Shown here: one piece after another, positions 7,288 through 14,203 of the stretch
How positions within the stretch are numbered: the stretch's first letter is position 1
Layout of the letters: the number at the start of each line of letters is the position of its first letter
Source of the DNA: Actinomycetota bacterium
Lineage (GTDB): Bacteria; Actinomycetota; Thermoleophilia; Gaiellales; Gaiellaceae
Length of the DNA stretch: 27,965 nucleotides
NCBI GenBank assembly: GCA_013812265.1
Contig: JACCTQ010000099.1
Location: 1 to 27,965, forward strand
Direction of reading: 5' to 3'
The notes under the pieces: generated by a model
The model's database searches: none
Told to the model about the DNA's origin: nothing
What the model saw: only the letters and a program-made list of their open reading frames with translations
Program-made: the position numbers and the translations under genes

Positions 7288-7388
7288 TTCTGTATCACAC
7301 CTGTGCGGCTTTTCCCGCTACCCTGAAAACCGGGGGAAAGAAGGGCGAAGCCCCGGGGAAAGGCTTTTAGCGGCCAGTCGGTAACCAG
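7288..7388 (+). other. Structured non-coding segment, possible RNA
   Basis: This 100-nt gap lies between the convergent sucD and the small Cys-rich gene. CCGCTA (7315-7320) can pair with TAGCGG (7368-7373), enclosing 47 nt rich in A-clusters between G/C runs. Inside, CCGGGG (7330-7335) can pair with CCCCGG (7351-7356), or alternatively GGGC-GAA-GCCC (7343-7353) forms a short hairpin. The pattern of helices joined by GAAAA/GAAAG/GAAG linkers resembles a folded RNA. It does not match any riboswitch consensus I can recall well enough to name, and the sense strand is unknown. It could also serve as the 3' terminator region of the minus-strand gene. Confidence 0.35.
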
Positions 7389-7577
7389 CTACGCGGCGGC
7401 GTGCTGAGCCGCCAACTGTCCGAGCGGGCGGGGCACCAGCCGGGGCTGCTGCGGAGGGACGAGCGACCCTCGGCTATGCAGGCGGAAGGTCGGGCAAGGT
7501 GTCTCCGGAGCGAGCGCGCAGAGACCCGCTCGCCGGAAGTAACAGTCGTCGCACGTGAGTCCGGAACGTTTCTTCAT
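7389..7577 (-). CDS. Small Cys-rich protein (62 aa), unknown function
   Basis: The product begins MKKRSGLTCDDCYFRRAGLC and has five Cys within the first 29 residues (CDDC, then LCA and TPCP), followed by a Pro/Gln/Arg-rich tail. The CxxC plus later Cys pattern suggests a zinc- or iron-binding knuckle; there is no signal peptide or membrane segment. I recognise no named family. Support for expression is good: an ATG preceded by AGAGAGG and, further upstream, a promoter with TTGAAT, a 16-nt spacer and TATGAT. It is transcribed toward sucD and separated from the protease gene by 125 nt. Confidence 0.65.
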   Translation of the reverse strand: MKKRSGLTCDDCYFRRAGLCALAPETPCPTFRLHSRGSLVPPQQPRLVPRPLGQLAAQHAAA

Positions 7578-7609
7578 AATCCTCTCTAGCCGTGTCTGGA
7601 ACGGGCTCG

Positions 7610-7637
7610 ATCATAGGAGCCAAACACGCCGATTCAA
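7610..7637 (-). promoter_or_regulatory. Sigma-70-type promoter of the small Cys-rich gene
   Basis: On the minus strand TTGAAT (7632-7637) and TATGAT (7610-7615) are separated by 16 nt. This is the best two-hexamer promoter in the window. Transcription would start about 25 nt before the ATG at 7577, leaving room for its AGAGAGG ribosome binding site. Confidence 0.6.
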
Positions 7638-7702
7638 AGGGGTGCAGCGGACGAAGTCGGCGCATTTTCCGGCACTTTCTTTCGCTCCATGCGTCGCGCT
7701 GA

Positions 7703-8722
7703 TCACCGCTCGGGACGCAGTGTTGCCAATGCACGCAACGCCTGTCGAAAACTCTTCACAGGGATAACCCGGAGTCCGCTGGCGTAGCGCCGAGCCTCCC
7801 GCGCGTTGTCCCCAGCCGGTACGAGAAAGACCTCGATATCCGACTCTCGAGCACCGATCGTCTTCTGCTTCACGCCGCCGACTGGAATGACCGTCCCGTC
7901 GAGCTCGATCTGGCCGGTCGCAGCGACACGGTAGCCGCGGTCGACGTCGCGGCCGAGCTCCTCCATGAGGTCGAGAGCAAAGGCAAGTCCTGCGGATGGC
8001 CCGCCGACTTCGCCGACGTCGATCTCCACGTTGATGGGCAGGTCGATCTGAGCGGCCTGGTCGACGACAACGCCGATCACCGGCCGCTGCGGATCCCGCG
8101 GATCCTCGATCGTCTTCAGCCGCACTGACCGTAGGCCGTCGCCGCTTCGCACCTGAAGGCGTACGCTGTCACCCGGCCTGCGGGAGCTGACGAGGCGCCG
8201 GAGGTCGCGCGGGCTGCGAACCCGCTTCCCGTCGACCCCGACCACGATGTCCCCCTCGTGGAGCTTGCCGGCGGCAGGAGCACCGGCAGCAAGGCCGGCT
8301 ACCCGAGCACCCAGGGGCCGCACGCGCACCTTGAAGCCGAGAGCGCGCAGCGCCACGGCCGCGGCCACGTCCTGCGAGCGAGCCATCTCGCGCCGGTCTG
8401 CCTGCCGCCGCTCTCTGTCGCTTACGCCCCGACGTTGGATCGCTGACGCAGGCACCAGCGTCGAGCCTTCGCGCAGGGAGGGAAAGAGCCGTTCGAGCAA
8501 GGTCGCCTTGCGCACGAGTACGTCGACGTAGTAGACGCCCCCCGGCCCGTTAGACGGCCTCTCACCTTCGGCTCGCACGACGGGGGCAGTCGCATGAGCT
8601 TCGTCCGGCAGGAAGATGTACTGCTTCGAGGGAGTCAGCCACAGGATCGCCACGACGAGTAGCAGCAATCCCAGACCGGCTGCCGCAAGCCGTCCCGGGG
8701 AGGCGAGGTTGCGAAAGTTCAC
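7703..8722 (-). CDS. Membrane-anchored PDZ / Lon-type (S16) serine protease, YlbL-like
   Basis: A 339-residue protein. Residues ~10-30 are a single hydrophobic segment (signal anchor), putting the rest outside the membrane. A PDZ domain lies around residues 130-205 (GDIVVGVDGKRVRSPRDLRRLV). The C-terminal Lon proteolytic domain has the Ser in GEVGGPSAGLAF (Ser243) and the Lys in PVGGVKQKTIGARES (Lys285), the Ser-Lys dyad of S16 peptidases. There is no AAA+ module. This architecture is that of the YlbL/secreted Lon-like family of Gram-positive bacteria, thought to act in envelope protein quality control. The start is a GTG without an evident Shine-Dalgarno. It is separated from flanking genes by 125 nt and 83 nt and is probably its own unit. 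Confidence 0.92.
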   Translation of the reverse strand: MNFRNLASPGRLAAAGLGLLLLVVAILWLTPSKQYIFLPDEAHATAPVVRAEGERPSNGPGGVYYVDVLVRKATLLERLFPSLREGSTLVPASAIQRRGVSDRERRQADRREMARSQDVAAAVALRALGFKVRVRPLGARVAGLAAGAPAAGKLHEGDIVVGVDGKRVRSPRDLRRLVSSRRPGDSVRLQVRSGDGLRSVRLKTIEDPRDPQRPVIGVVVDQAAQIDLPINVEIDVGEVGGPSAGLAFALDLMEELGRDVDRGYRVAATGQIELDGTVIPVGGVKQKTIGARESDIEVFLVPAGDNAREARRYASGLRVIPVKSFRQALRALATLRPER

Positions 8723-8786
8723 GAGGATAGTCTCAGCGGGCTGCCGCCGTCCGCGCGCCTCCGGTGCAGGCTAGATGGTCGATTCC

Positions 8787-8810
8787 AAATTTGAGTGCCA
8801 GGCCCCTAAA
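8787..8810. repeat. REP-like palindrome relic (tentative)
   Basis: AAATTTGAGTGCC is followed by AGG and CCCCTAAA, a half-degraded dyad in the 83-nt gap between the protease and SDR genes. It is AT-rich at its ends, unlike its surroundings. The sequence recalls intergenic repeats with AAATTTG...GTGCC arms seen in other GC-rich bacteria, but only one copy lies in this window. The last bases include the SDR stop codon. Confidence 0.25.
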
Positions 8811-9549
8811 GCAATCCGCGGGTCAGGCCCCCGTCCACCGCGATGACCGCTCCGGTGACATAGCTGGCCTGATCGGAGGCCAGGAAGCACACCACCTCGG
8901 CCACCTCCCTCGCCGCGCCGAACCGCCGCAGCGGGATTGCGTCCAGGTCACGCTCGGTCGGTCCGTCGGGATAGGCCTCGGCCAGCCGCTCCGTCTCGAT
9001 CCGGCCGGGGGCGATCGAGTTCACGGTGATCCCGTCCGGGCCGAGCTCGCGTGCAAGCGTCTTCGCCCATCCGATCACGCCCGGACGGACAGCGTTCGAC
9101 AGCGCCAGGTTGTCGATCGGCTCGCGCACGGAGCTCGACGTGATGTTGATGATGCGGCCGCAGCTGCTTGCCCTCAGGTGCGGCAGACACAGGTTCGTCA
9201 GGCGGATCACGGAGAGCAGAAGGAGCTCCACGGTCCGCTCCACCGCCTCGTCGTCGAGGTCGAGGACGGAACTCCGTGGAGGCCCGCCGCTGTTGTTGAC
9301 GAGAACGTCGATGCCACCGAAGGCGGCGACGGTCCGCTCGACGAGTCGCTTGAGATCGCCAGGCTCCGAGACGTCCCCTCGAACACTCAATGCGCCGAGG
9401 CGCTCGGCCTCGCGCGCGAGCCGCTGCCTTCCCCGGGCGAGCATTGCGACGTTCGCGCCCTCCGCGGCCAGGCTTTCCGCGATCGCAAGACCCATCCCGG
9501 CCGAGGCGCCGCAGACGATGGCGGTCCTTCCGCGCAGCCCGAGGTCCAT
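8806..9549 (-). CDS. Short-chain dehydrogenase/reductase family protein, atypical active site
   Basis: A 247-residue SDR fold protein. The N-terminal cofactor motif CGASAGMG (residues 13-20) replaces the usual TGxxxGxG with Cys for Thr. NNSGG (85-89) replaces NNAG, and ITSSS supplies the Ser position. At the place of the catalytic YxxxK the protein reads SNAVR (151-155) in LALSNAVRPGVIGWAKTLA, so both Tyr and Lys appear to be missing. The C-terminus ends in VDGGLTRGLL as in FabG-like proteins. The ATG at 9549 follows the mdh stop by 11 nt, so it belongs to an icd-mdh-SDR operon. It may bind a nucleotide or use different chemistry; the substrate is unknown. Confidence 0.88.
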   Translation of the reverse strand: MDLGLRGRTAIVCGASAGMGLAIAESLAAEGANVAMLARGRQRLAREAERLGALSVRGDVSEPGDLKRLVERTVAAFGGIDVLVNNSGGPPRSSVLDLDDEAVERTVELLLLSVIRLTNLCLPHLRASSCGRIINITSSSVREPIDNLALSNAVRPGVIGWAKTLARELGPDGITVNSIAPGRIETERLAEAYPDGPTERDLDAIPLRRFGAAREVAEVVCFLASDQASYVTGAVIAVDGGLTRGLL

Positions 9550-9560
9550 CAGCTGTGCAC

Positions 9561-10535
9561 CTACGAGGTGGAGAGCACGGAGACGACCTCGCGGACAGCG
9601 TCCGCCGACTGCTCGAACGCTCTCTGCTCCTCGCCGGACAGCCCCAGCTCGACGATCTGCTCGATGCCGCCCGCGCCGACCTTCACCGGCACACCCATGT
9701 ACAGGCCGTCGATCCCGTACTCGCCTTCGAGCAGCGCCGTGCACGGGAGCACGCGCTTCTCGTCCAGCATGATGGCGTCGACCATCTGTGCCGCCGCGGC
9801 TCCCGGTGCGTACCACGCCGAAGTCCCCAGCAGGTTCACGATCTCGCCGCCGCCCGTCCGCGTTCGCTCCACCATCGCCTCGATCCGGTCATCATCAACG
9901 AGGTTGCGCAGCGGAACTCCTCCGACGGTCGTGGCCGATACGACTGGAACCATCTGGTCGCCGTGTCCACCAAGGACCATTGCGGTCACGTCTTTCACCG
10001 ACGCACCCGTCTCCCAGGCTATGAAGGCCGAGAACCGGGCCGTATCCAAGATCCCGGCCATGCCGAAAACTCGCTCCTTGGGCCAGCGCGAGACGTTCTT
10101 GGCGACGTGGCACATCGCGTCGAGCGGGTTGGAGACCACCACGATGATCGCGTCGGGCGACGCAGCGACGGCGGCCTCGGTCACGGACTTGACGATGTTC
10201 TCATTCGTCGTCACCAGATCGTCGCGGCTCATCCCGGGCGACCGGGGCAGACCGGCAGTGACGACCACGACATCTGACCCGGCCGTCTCCTCGTACCCAT
10301 TCGAGCCGGAGACGTTCGCCTCGTACCCGAGCACCGAGCCCGACTGGTTGATGTCGAGCGCCTTGCCCTGAGGCAATCCCTCTTTGATGTCCACGAGTAC
10401 GACGTCCGCGTAGTCGCGGCGGGCGAGTTCCTGCGCGCAGGTGGCGCCCACGTTCCCGGCTCCGACGACCGTGACCTTGCGCCGTCCTTTGTACGCCTGG
10501 AACTCGTGGCGGCCGAGCTCGAGCGCCTGGCTCAT
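9561..10535 (-). CDS. mdh: Malate dehydrogenase (LDH-like, NAD-dependent)
   Basis: A 324-residue protein. The Rossmann motif VTVVGAGNVGATCAQEL is followed by LVDIKEG, whose Asp indicates NAD rather than NADP. The substrate loop TAGLPRSPGMSRDDL carries the Arg that distinguishes malate from lactate dehydrogenase, and the catalytic His is in VLGGHGDQMVP. SNPLDAM and the ordering of motifs fit the LDH-like MDH group. There is an N-terminal extension of about 18 residues before the first strand. The ATG overlaps the icd stop by 4 nt (ATGA), so the two TCA-cycle genes are translationally coupled. Confidence 0.95.
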   Translation of the reverse strand: MSQALELGRHEFQAYKGRRKVTVVGAGNVGATCAQELARRDYADVVLVDIKEGLPQGKALDINQSGSVLGYEANVSGSNGYEETAGSDVVVVTAGLPRSPGMSRDDLVTTNENIVKSVTEAAVAASPDAIIVVVSNPLDAMCHVAKNVSRWPKERVFGMAGILDTARFSAFIAWETGASVKDVTAMVLGGHGDQMVPVVSATTVGGVPLRNLVDDDRIEAMVERTRTGGGEIVNLLGTSAWYAPGAAAAQMVDAIMLDEKRVLPCTALLEGEYGIDGLYMGVPVKVGAGGIEQIVELGLSGEEQRAFEQSADAVREVVSVLSTS

Positions 10536-11620
10536 ACGCGCGCCCCAAGTCGCCCGATGATGGCATCGGCGACCTCGCTCGTGCCCACCGCCGTCGGGTC
10601 GTCCCGCCTCGGCTTCATGTCGTAGGTCACGCTCTTTCCCTCGGCGATCACGGCTGCGATCGCGCTCTCCAGCTGAGCCGCAGCCTCGATCTCCTCCAGG
10701 TGGCGAAGCATCAGCATTCCCGACAGCATCTGGGCCATCGGGTTCACCTTGTTCTGGCCGGCGTACTTGGGCGCAGATCCGTGAGTCGGCTCGAAGATCG
10801 CGATGCCCTCGCCGAAGTTCCCCCCAGGTGCGAGGCCGAGACCGCCGATCAGGCCCGCGCAGAGATCCGAGAGGACATCTCCGTAGAGATTCGGAAGCAC
10901 GAGCACGTCGTACTCCTCGGGCCGCTGGACGAGCTGCATGGACATGTTGTCGACGATGCGGTCGTCGAACTCGATGTCGTCGTTCTCGGCCGCGACCTCA
11001 CGCGCGACGTGGAGGTAGAGGCCGTCCGAGAACTTCATGATGTTGGCCTTGTGCACCGCCGTCACCTTGCGACGGCGGTTCCGCCGCGCGTAGTCGAAAG
11101 CGAACTGGACGATGCGGCGGGTGCCGGTGATCGAGATCGGCTTGATGGAGATGCCGGAGTCTGGCCGCACCTTGCCGCCGTGCGCGGCCAGCCACTCGAT
11201 CAGCTCGCGCACGTCCTCGCTTCCCTGCTCGAACTCGATGCCGGCGTACAGGTCCTCGGTGTTCTCCCGGACGATGACGAGGTCGACGTCCTCGAAGCGG
11301 CTTCGGACGCCCGGGTAGGTCTTGCACGGGCGCACCTGCGCATAGAGGTCGAGGCTCTTACGGAGCGCGACGTTGACCGAGCGAAAGCCAACGCCCACGG
11401 GCGTCGTGATCGGGCCCTTGAGCGCGATGCCTGTCTCCCGTATCGCAGCGAGCACGTCCTCGGGCAAGGGGTTTCCGCCGTTCTGGTCCATGACGTCCGT
11501 CCCGGCCTGTCGGACGTCCCACTCGAACTCGACGCCGGTCGACTCGAGCACGCGGCGCGTGGCCTCGGTCAGCTCCGGGCCCGTACCGTCGCCGGGAATG
11601 AGAATCACCCTGTGAGCCAC
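10532..11620 (-). CDS. icd: Isocitrate dehydrogenase, short IDH3/IPMDH-like type
   Basis: A 362-residue member of the isocitrate/isopropylmalate dehydrogenase family. It begins VILIPGDGTGPEL. The substrate-binding segment is RSVNVALRKSLDLYAQVRP, and VRENTEDLYAGIE and NLYGDVLSDLCAGLIGGLGLAP carry conserved active-site and metal residues. The cofactor segment HGSAPKYAGQNKVNP has the Lys-Tyr pair that E. coli ICDH uses for NADP, although the length is that of NAD-type enzymes. The GTG start lacks a Shine-Dalgarno and has TAGAGT 8 nt upstream. It heads the icd-mdh-SDR operon, divergent from citrate synthase. Isopropylmalate dehydrogenase is a less likely alternative given the TCA-cycle neighbours and the VREN-TEDLYAG motif. 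Confidence 0.92.
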   Translation of the reverse strand: MAHRVILIPGDGTGPELTEATRRVLESTGVEFEWDVRQAGTDVMDQNGGNPLPEDVLAAIRETGIALKGPITTPVGVGFRSVNVALRKSLDLYAQVRPCKTYPGVRSRFEDVDLVIVRENTEDLYAGIEFEQGSEDVRELIEWLAAHGGKVRPDSGISIKPISITGTRRIVQFAFDYARRNRRRKVTAVHKANIMKFSDGLYLHVAREVAAENDDIEFDDRIVDNMSMQLVQRPEEYDVLVLPNLYGDVLSDLCAGLIGGLGLAPGGNFGEGIAIFEPTHGSAPKYAGQNKVNPMAQMLSGMLMLRHLEEIEAAAQLESAIAAVIAEGKSVTYDMKPRRDDPTAVGTSEVADAIIGRLGARV

Positions 11621-11628
11621 GGCGGCGC

Positions 11629-11634
11629 ACTCTA
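11629..11634 (-). promoter_or_regulatory. -10 element of icd, leaderless type
   Basis: TAGAGT on the minus strand, 8 nt before the GTG of icd. The identical hexamer precedes citrate synthase on the other strand 30 nt away, so the 56-nt gap is a compact divergent promoter pair. Confidence 0.55.
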
Positions 11635-11663
11635 ACGGTCGGGGCCGGAAGCAGCGTCGCGGG

Positions 11664-11669
11664 TAGAGT
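11664..11669 (+). promoter_or_regulatory. -10 element of citrate synthase, leaderless type
   Basis: TAGAGT lies 7 nt before the GTG at 11677, with no Shine-Dalgarno. No clear -35 is seen. Confidence 0.55.
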
Positions 11670-11676
11670 TGCGGAC

Positions 11677-12756
11677 GTGAACGAGTTCAAGCCAGGTCTC
11701 GAGGGCGTCGTCGCGATCCAGACGGAGATTGCCGAGCCCGACAGAGAGGGTGGCGCACTTCGTTATCGAGGCGTCGACATCGAGGAACTGGTCGGGCACG
11801 TGCCGTACGAGAAAGTCTGGGGACTCCTCGTCGACGACGACCTCGAACCGGGGATGCCCGATCCCGAGCCGTACGAGCCGAAGGGCGTCAGTGGCAATGC
11901 CCCGGCCGACCTGCAGGCCGAGACTGCCCACCTCTCGAGTGAGTGGAACCTCCGCAAGCTCGTGGACATCGACGACCAGGAAGCCCGAGACGACCTCTCC
12001 CGTCTCTCGGCGCAGATGATGTCGATCGTGGCGATGTCGGCAGCGGTGCACGACGGACGCGAGCCCGCGCGGGACGAGCTCGTAGCTCAAGGCGAGACGG
12101 CGGCGGAGAAATTCCTCCTCCGCTGGCGCGGAGAGGCGAATCCCGACCATGTGAAGGCGATCGACACCTACTGGATCTGCACGGCCGAGCACGGGCTCAA
12201 CGCTTCGACGTTCACGGCACGGATCACCGCGTCCACGGGTGCAGACTGCGGCGCGGCCATGTCGGCCGCCGTCGGTGCGCTGAGCGGGCCGCTGCACGGC
12301 GGAGCGCCCGCCCGCGTGCTACCGATGCTCGACGAGGTCGCGGCAACGGGTGATCCCGAGGGATACGTCAAGGACGTCCTCGACCACCGTGGGCGAATCA
12401 TGGGCTTCGGGCATCGGATCTACCGGGCCGAGGATCCACGGTCGCGCATCCTGAAGCGGACCGCCCAGGAGATCGGGTCGCCTCGGCTCGAGGTCGCCGA
12501 GGCGCTCGAGGAGGCGGCGCTCGCCGAGCTGCATCGTCGGAAGCCGGACTACGTCATCGCGACGAATGTCGAGTTCTACTCGGCGGTTCTCCTCGACGTC
12601 GCCGAGGTGCCCCCTGACCTGACACCGGCCATGTTCGCGTGCGCCCGGGTCGCCGGCTGGTCGGCCCATATTCTCGAAGAGAAGCGAACCGGGCGGCTGA
12701 TCAGGCCGTCGGCCCGCTACGTAGGTCCCGGCAGCCGCTCACTTTCCACCGTCTAG
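11677..12756 (+). CDS. gltA: Citrate synthase (type II family, short form)
   Basis: A 359-residue citrate synthase. Catalytic histidines are in AEHGLNAS (His172) and GFGHRIY (His246). The third catalytic position, normally Asp in NVDF, is Glu299 in NVEFYSAVLLDV. LSGPLHGGAP supplies the oxaloacetate/CoA region, and the C-terminus ends RPSARYVGPG as in many bacterial enzymes. Its length matches the short hexamer- or dimer-forming bacterial forms without the N-terminal extension of E. coli GltA. A 2-methylcitrate synthase cannot be excluded by sequence alone, but no other methylcitrate-cycle gene is near while icd and mdh are divergent neighbours. The HEAT-like gene follows after 5 nt. Confidence 0.92.
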   Translation: MNEFKPGLEGVVAIQTEIAEPDREGGALRYRGVDIEELVGHVPYEKVWGLLVDDDLEPGMPDPEPYEPKGVSGNAPADLQAETAHLSSEWNLRKLVDIDDQEARDDLSRLSAQMMSIVAMSAAVHDGREPARDELVAQGETAAEKFLLRWRGEANPDHVKAIDTYWICTAEHGLNASTFTARITASTGADCGAAMSAAVGALSGPLHGGAPARVLPMLDEVAATGDPEGYVKDVLDHRGRIMGFGHRIYRAEDPRSRILKRTAQEIGSPRLEVAEALEEAALAELHRRKPDYVIATNVEFYSAVLLDVAEVPPDLTPAMFACARVAGWSAHILEEKRTGRLIRPSARYVGPGSRSLSTV

Positions 12757-12761
12757 GTTTC

Positions 12762-13268
12762 GTGGCGGAAACGACCCTGGCCGCGGTCGCGGCCCAAGCG
12801 AACGACCTCGCGCAGCGGGGCGACGAACGGGAGCTCGCGAATCTGCGCTCGGAGTGGGCGGACGAGCTCGAAGCCGCGGCGCGGAGCTCGGACTACCGGG
12901 AGCGTGCGGTCGCCTACCGTTCGATCGGGCAGTTCCGCTTTCGCCAGAAGCTCGAGCTGCTCCGGCGCGGTCTCGAAGATGAGAGCCCCGCGTGCCGCGG
13001 GTCGGCGTTGATCTCGCTCGAGCTGCTTTCGCAGGAGAGCCCGGGGCCGGTGAACGCGGTTCGCCCTCTTCTGCACAACCTCGTGCACGCCGACCCGAAC
13101 AACGCCGTGCGGCGGCTCGCGATCCTCTGCCTGCGTAATAGCTCGCCCCAGCGGGACACGATCGTGCTCCTGAACGGCCTCGCCGAGGACGAGGAGCAGG
13201 AAGCGGAGCTGCGGGCGGCTGCCAAACGCATCGGCGCACTGCTCCGGAAGAAGGCCGCGACCCGCTAG
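12762..13268 (+). CDS. HEAT-repeat-like helical protein (168 aa)
   Basis: The GTG at 12762 is chosen because it follows the citrate synthase stop by 5 nt; the frame is open further upstream but only inside that gene. The product is almost wholly helical, with Arg/Glu/Leu/Ala-rich helix pairs (YRERAVAYRSIGQFRFRQKLELLRRGLEDESPACRGSALISLELL, then NNAVRRLAILCLRN) typical of HEAT-like repeats. There is no Cys cluster, signal peptide or enzyme motif. It probably acts as a protein-binding scaffold. The function is unknown; co-transcription with citrate synthase is the only clue. Confidence 0.7.
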   Translation: MAETTLAAVAAQANDLAQRGDERELANLRSEWADELEAAARSSDYRERAVAYRSIGQFRFRQKLELLRRGLEDESPACRGSALISLELLSQESPGPVNAVRPLLHNLVHADPNNAVRRLAILCLRNSSPQRDTIVLLNGLAEDEEQEAELRAAAKRIGALLRKKAATR

Positions 13269-13270
13269 CG

Positions 13271-14203
13271 TCAGGTCCCGCGGTGGGGGTCAGGCCCCGG
13301 TCCCGGTGCACGTCTTCGCCGGGCATGCGGGTGAGCATCGAAGTAGACGTCGCGCCGGCGGCGGTCCGTGATGTGGGTGTAGAGCTCGGTGGTGGCGAGG
13401 TCGGCATGCCCCAGCATCTCCTGCACGCTGCGTAGATCGGCGCCTCCCTCCAGGAGGTGCGTGGCGAAGGAGTGGCGAAGGAGATGCGGGTGCACCCGCT
13501 CCGGCTCCAGGCCTGCGCGCGCTGCGAGCCGGCGCAGGATGAAGAACGCGCCCGCGCGCGTGAGTGCTCCCCCTTGGGCATTCAGGAAGAGCTCAGGGCG
13601 GTGCCGTCGGTCGAGATACGGCCGGCCCCGCGCGAGATAGCGCCTCAAGGCCTCGGCCGCCTGCCGGCCCAGCGGCACGATGCGTTCCTTGCCGCCTTTC
13701 CCCGTACACCGAACGAGGCGGTCCTCGAGGTCGACCGCGCCGCGCTGGAGGCCCACCCCCTCACTGACTCGTAGCCCGGCGCCGTAGAGAAGCTCCACGA
13801 GCGCGGCGTCGCGGAGCGCTCTCGGCGTTGTTCCGGCCGCCGCTTCGATGAGCCGCTCCGCTTCTCCCGCCGAGAGCGTGCGAGGCAATCGTCGCGTGCG
13901 ACGCGGAAGCGACAGCTCGGCCGCCGGGTTGTCGCGACGCGCCCCCAGCAGCACCTGGTGCCGGAAGAAAGCCCGCACCGCCGCGGCCTTGCGGCCGATC
14001 GTCGAGCCGCTGAGGCCCGCCGCGCGCAGGTCGGCGAGGTAACGCTCGAGGTCCTCGGTGGTGGCGGAGCCGACGGGCCGGCCCAGCCAACCGGTCAAAG
14101 CCGTCAGGTCCCGCCGATACGCCTCCACGGTGCGGGGCGCTCTACGCGCGGCGAGCAGCGCCAGGAAGCCGTTGAGCTCAGGATCTCGGATGCGCTCGGT
14201 CAT
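13271..14203 (-). CDS. xerD: Tyrosine recombinase, XerD-like
   Basis: A 310-residue integrase-family recombinase with an N-terminal SAM-like DNA-binding domain (residues ~5-90) and a catalytic domain. Visible catalytic residues are Arg145 (AGLRVSE), Lys172 (GKGGKER), His240-Arg243 (HPHLLRHSFATH), His266 (LGHADLATTELY) and Tyr275. This is the full set for strand cleavage. The length matches XerC/XerD; the C-terminal ~20 residues (RRRRAPGPGPDPHRGT) are a low-complexity extension. The ATG lies 26 nt inside the end of the preceding recombinase gene. Such proteins resolve chromosome dimers at dif; an integrase of a lost mobile element is the alternative. No dif-like site is seen nearby. Confidence 0.9.
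   Translation of the reverse strand: MTERIRDPELNGFLALLAARRAPRTVEAYRRDLTALTGWLGRPVGSATTEDLERYLADLRAAGLSGSTIGRKAAAVRAFFRHQVLLGARRDNPAAELSLPRRTRRLPRTLSAGEAERLIEAAAGTTPRALRDAALVELLYGAGLRVSEGVGLQRGAVDLEDRLVRCTGKGGKERIVPLGRQAAEALRRYLARGRPYLDRRHRPELFLNAQGGALTRAGAFFILRRLAARAGLEPERVHPHLLRHSFATHLLEGGADLRSVQEMLGHADLATTELYTHITDRRRRDVYFDAHPHARRRRAPGPGPDPHRGT

Noticed and set aside
7288..7388. Cyclic-di-GMP or cyclic-di-AMP riboswitch
   Set aside because: Some short strings look similar, but the order of conserved elements does not match either class, and no gene follows in the right direction on the plus strand.
8764..10371. A 535-codon plus-strand frame opposite SDR and mdh
   Set aside because: Antisense shadow of two genes with full motifs; no domain visible.
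12754..12764. TAGGTT before the HEAT-like gene as a leaderless -10
   Set aside because: It is only 2 nt from the GTG and includes the citrate synthase stop codon; translational coupling explains the start better.
13271..13320. GGGTCAGGCCCC shared by the ends of the SDR and XerD-like genes as a dispersed repeat
   Set aside because: In both places it is within coding sequence (the conserved GGLTR of the SDR, and the recombinase tail), so two occurrences are not enough for a repeat call.
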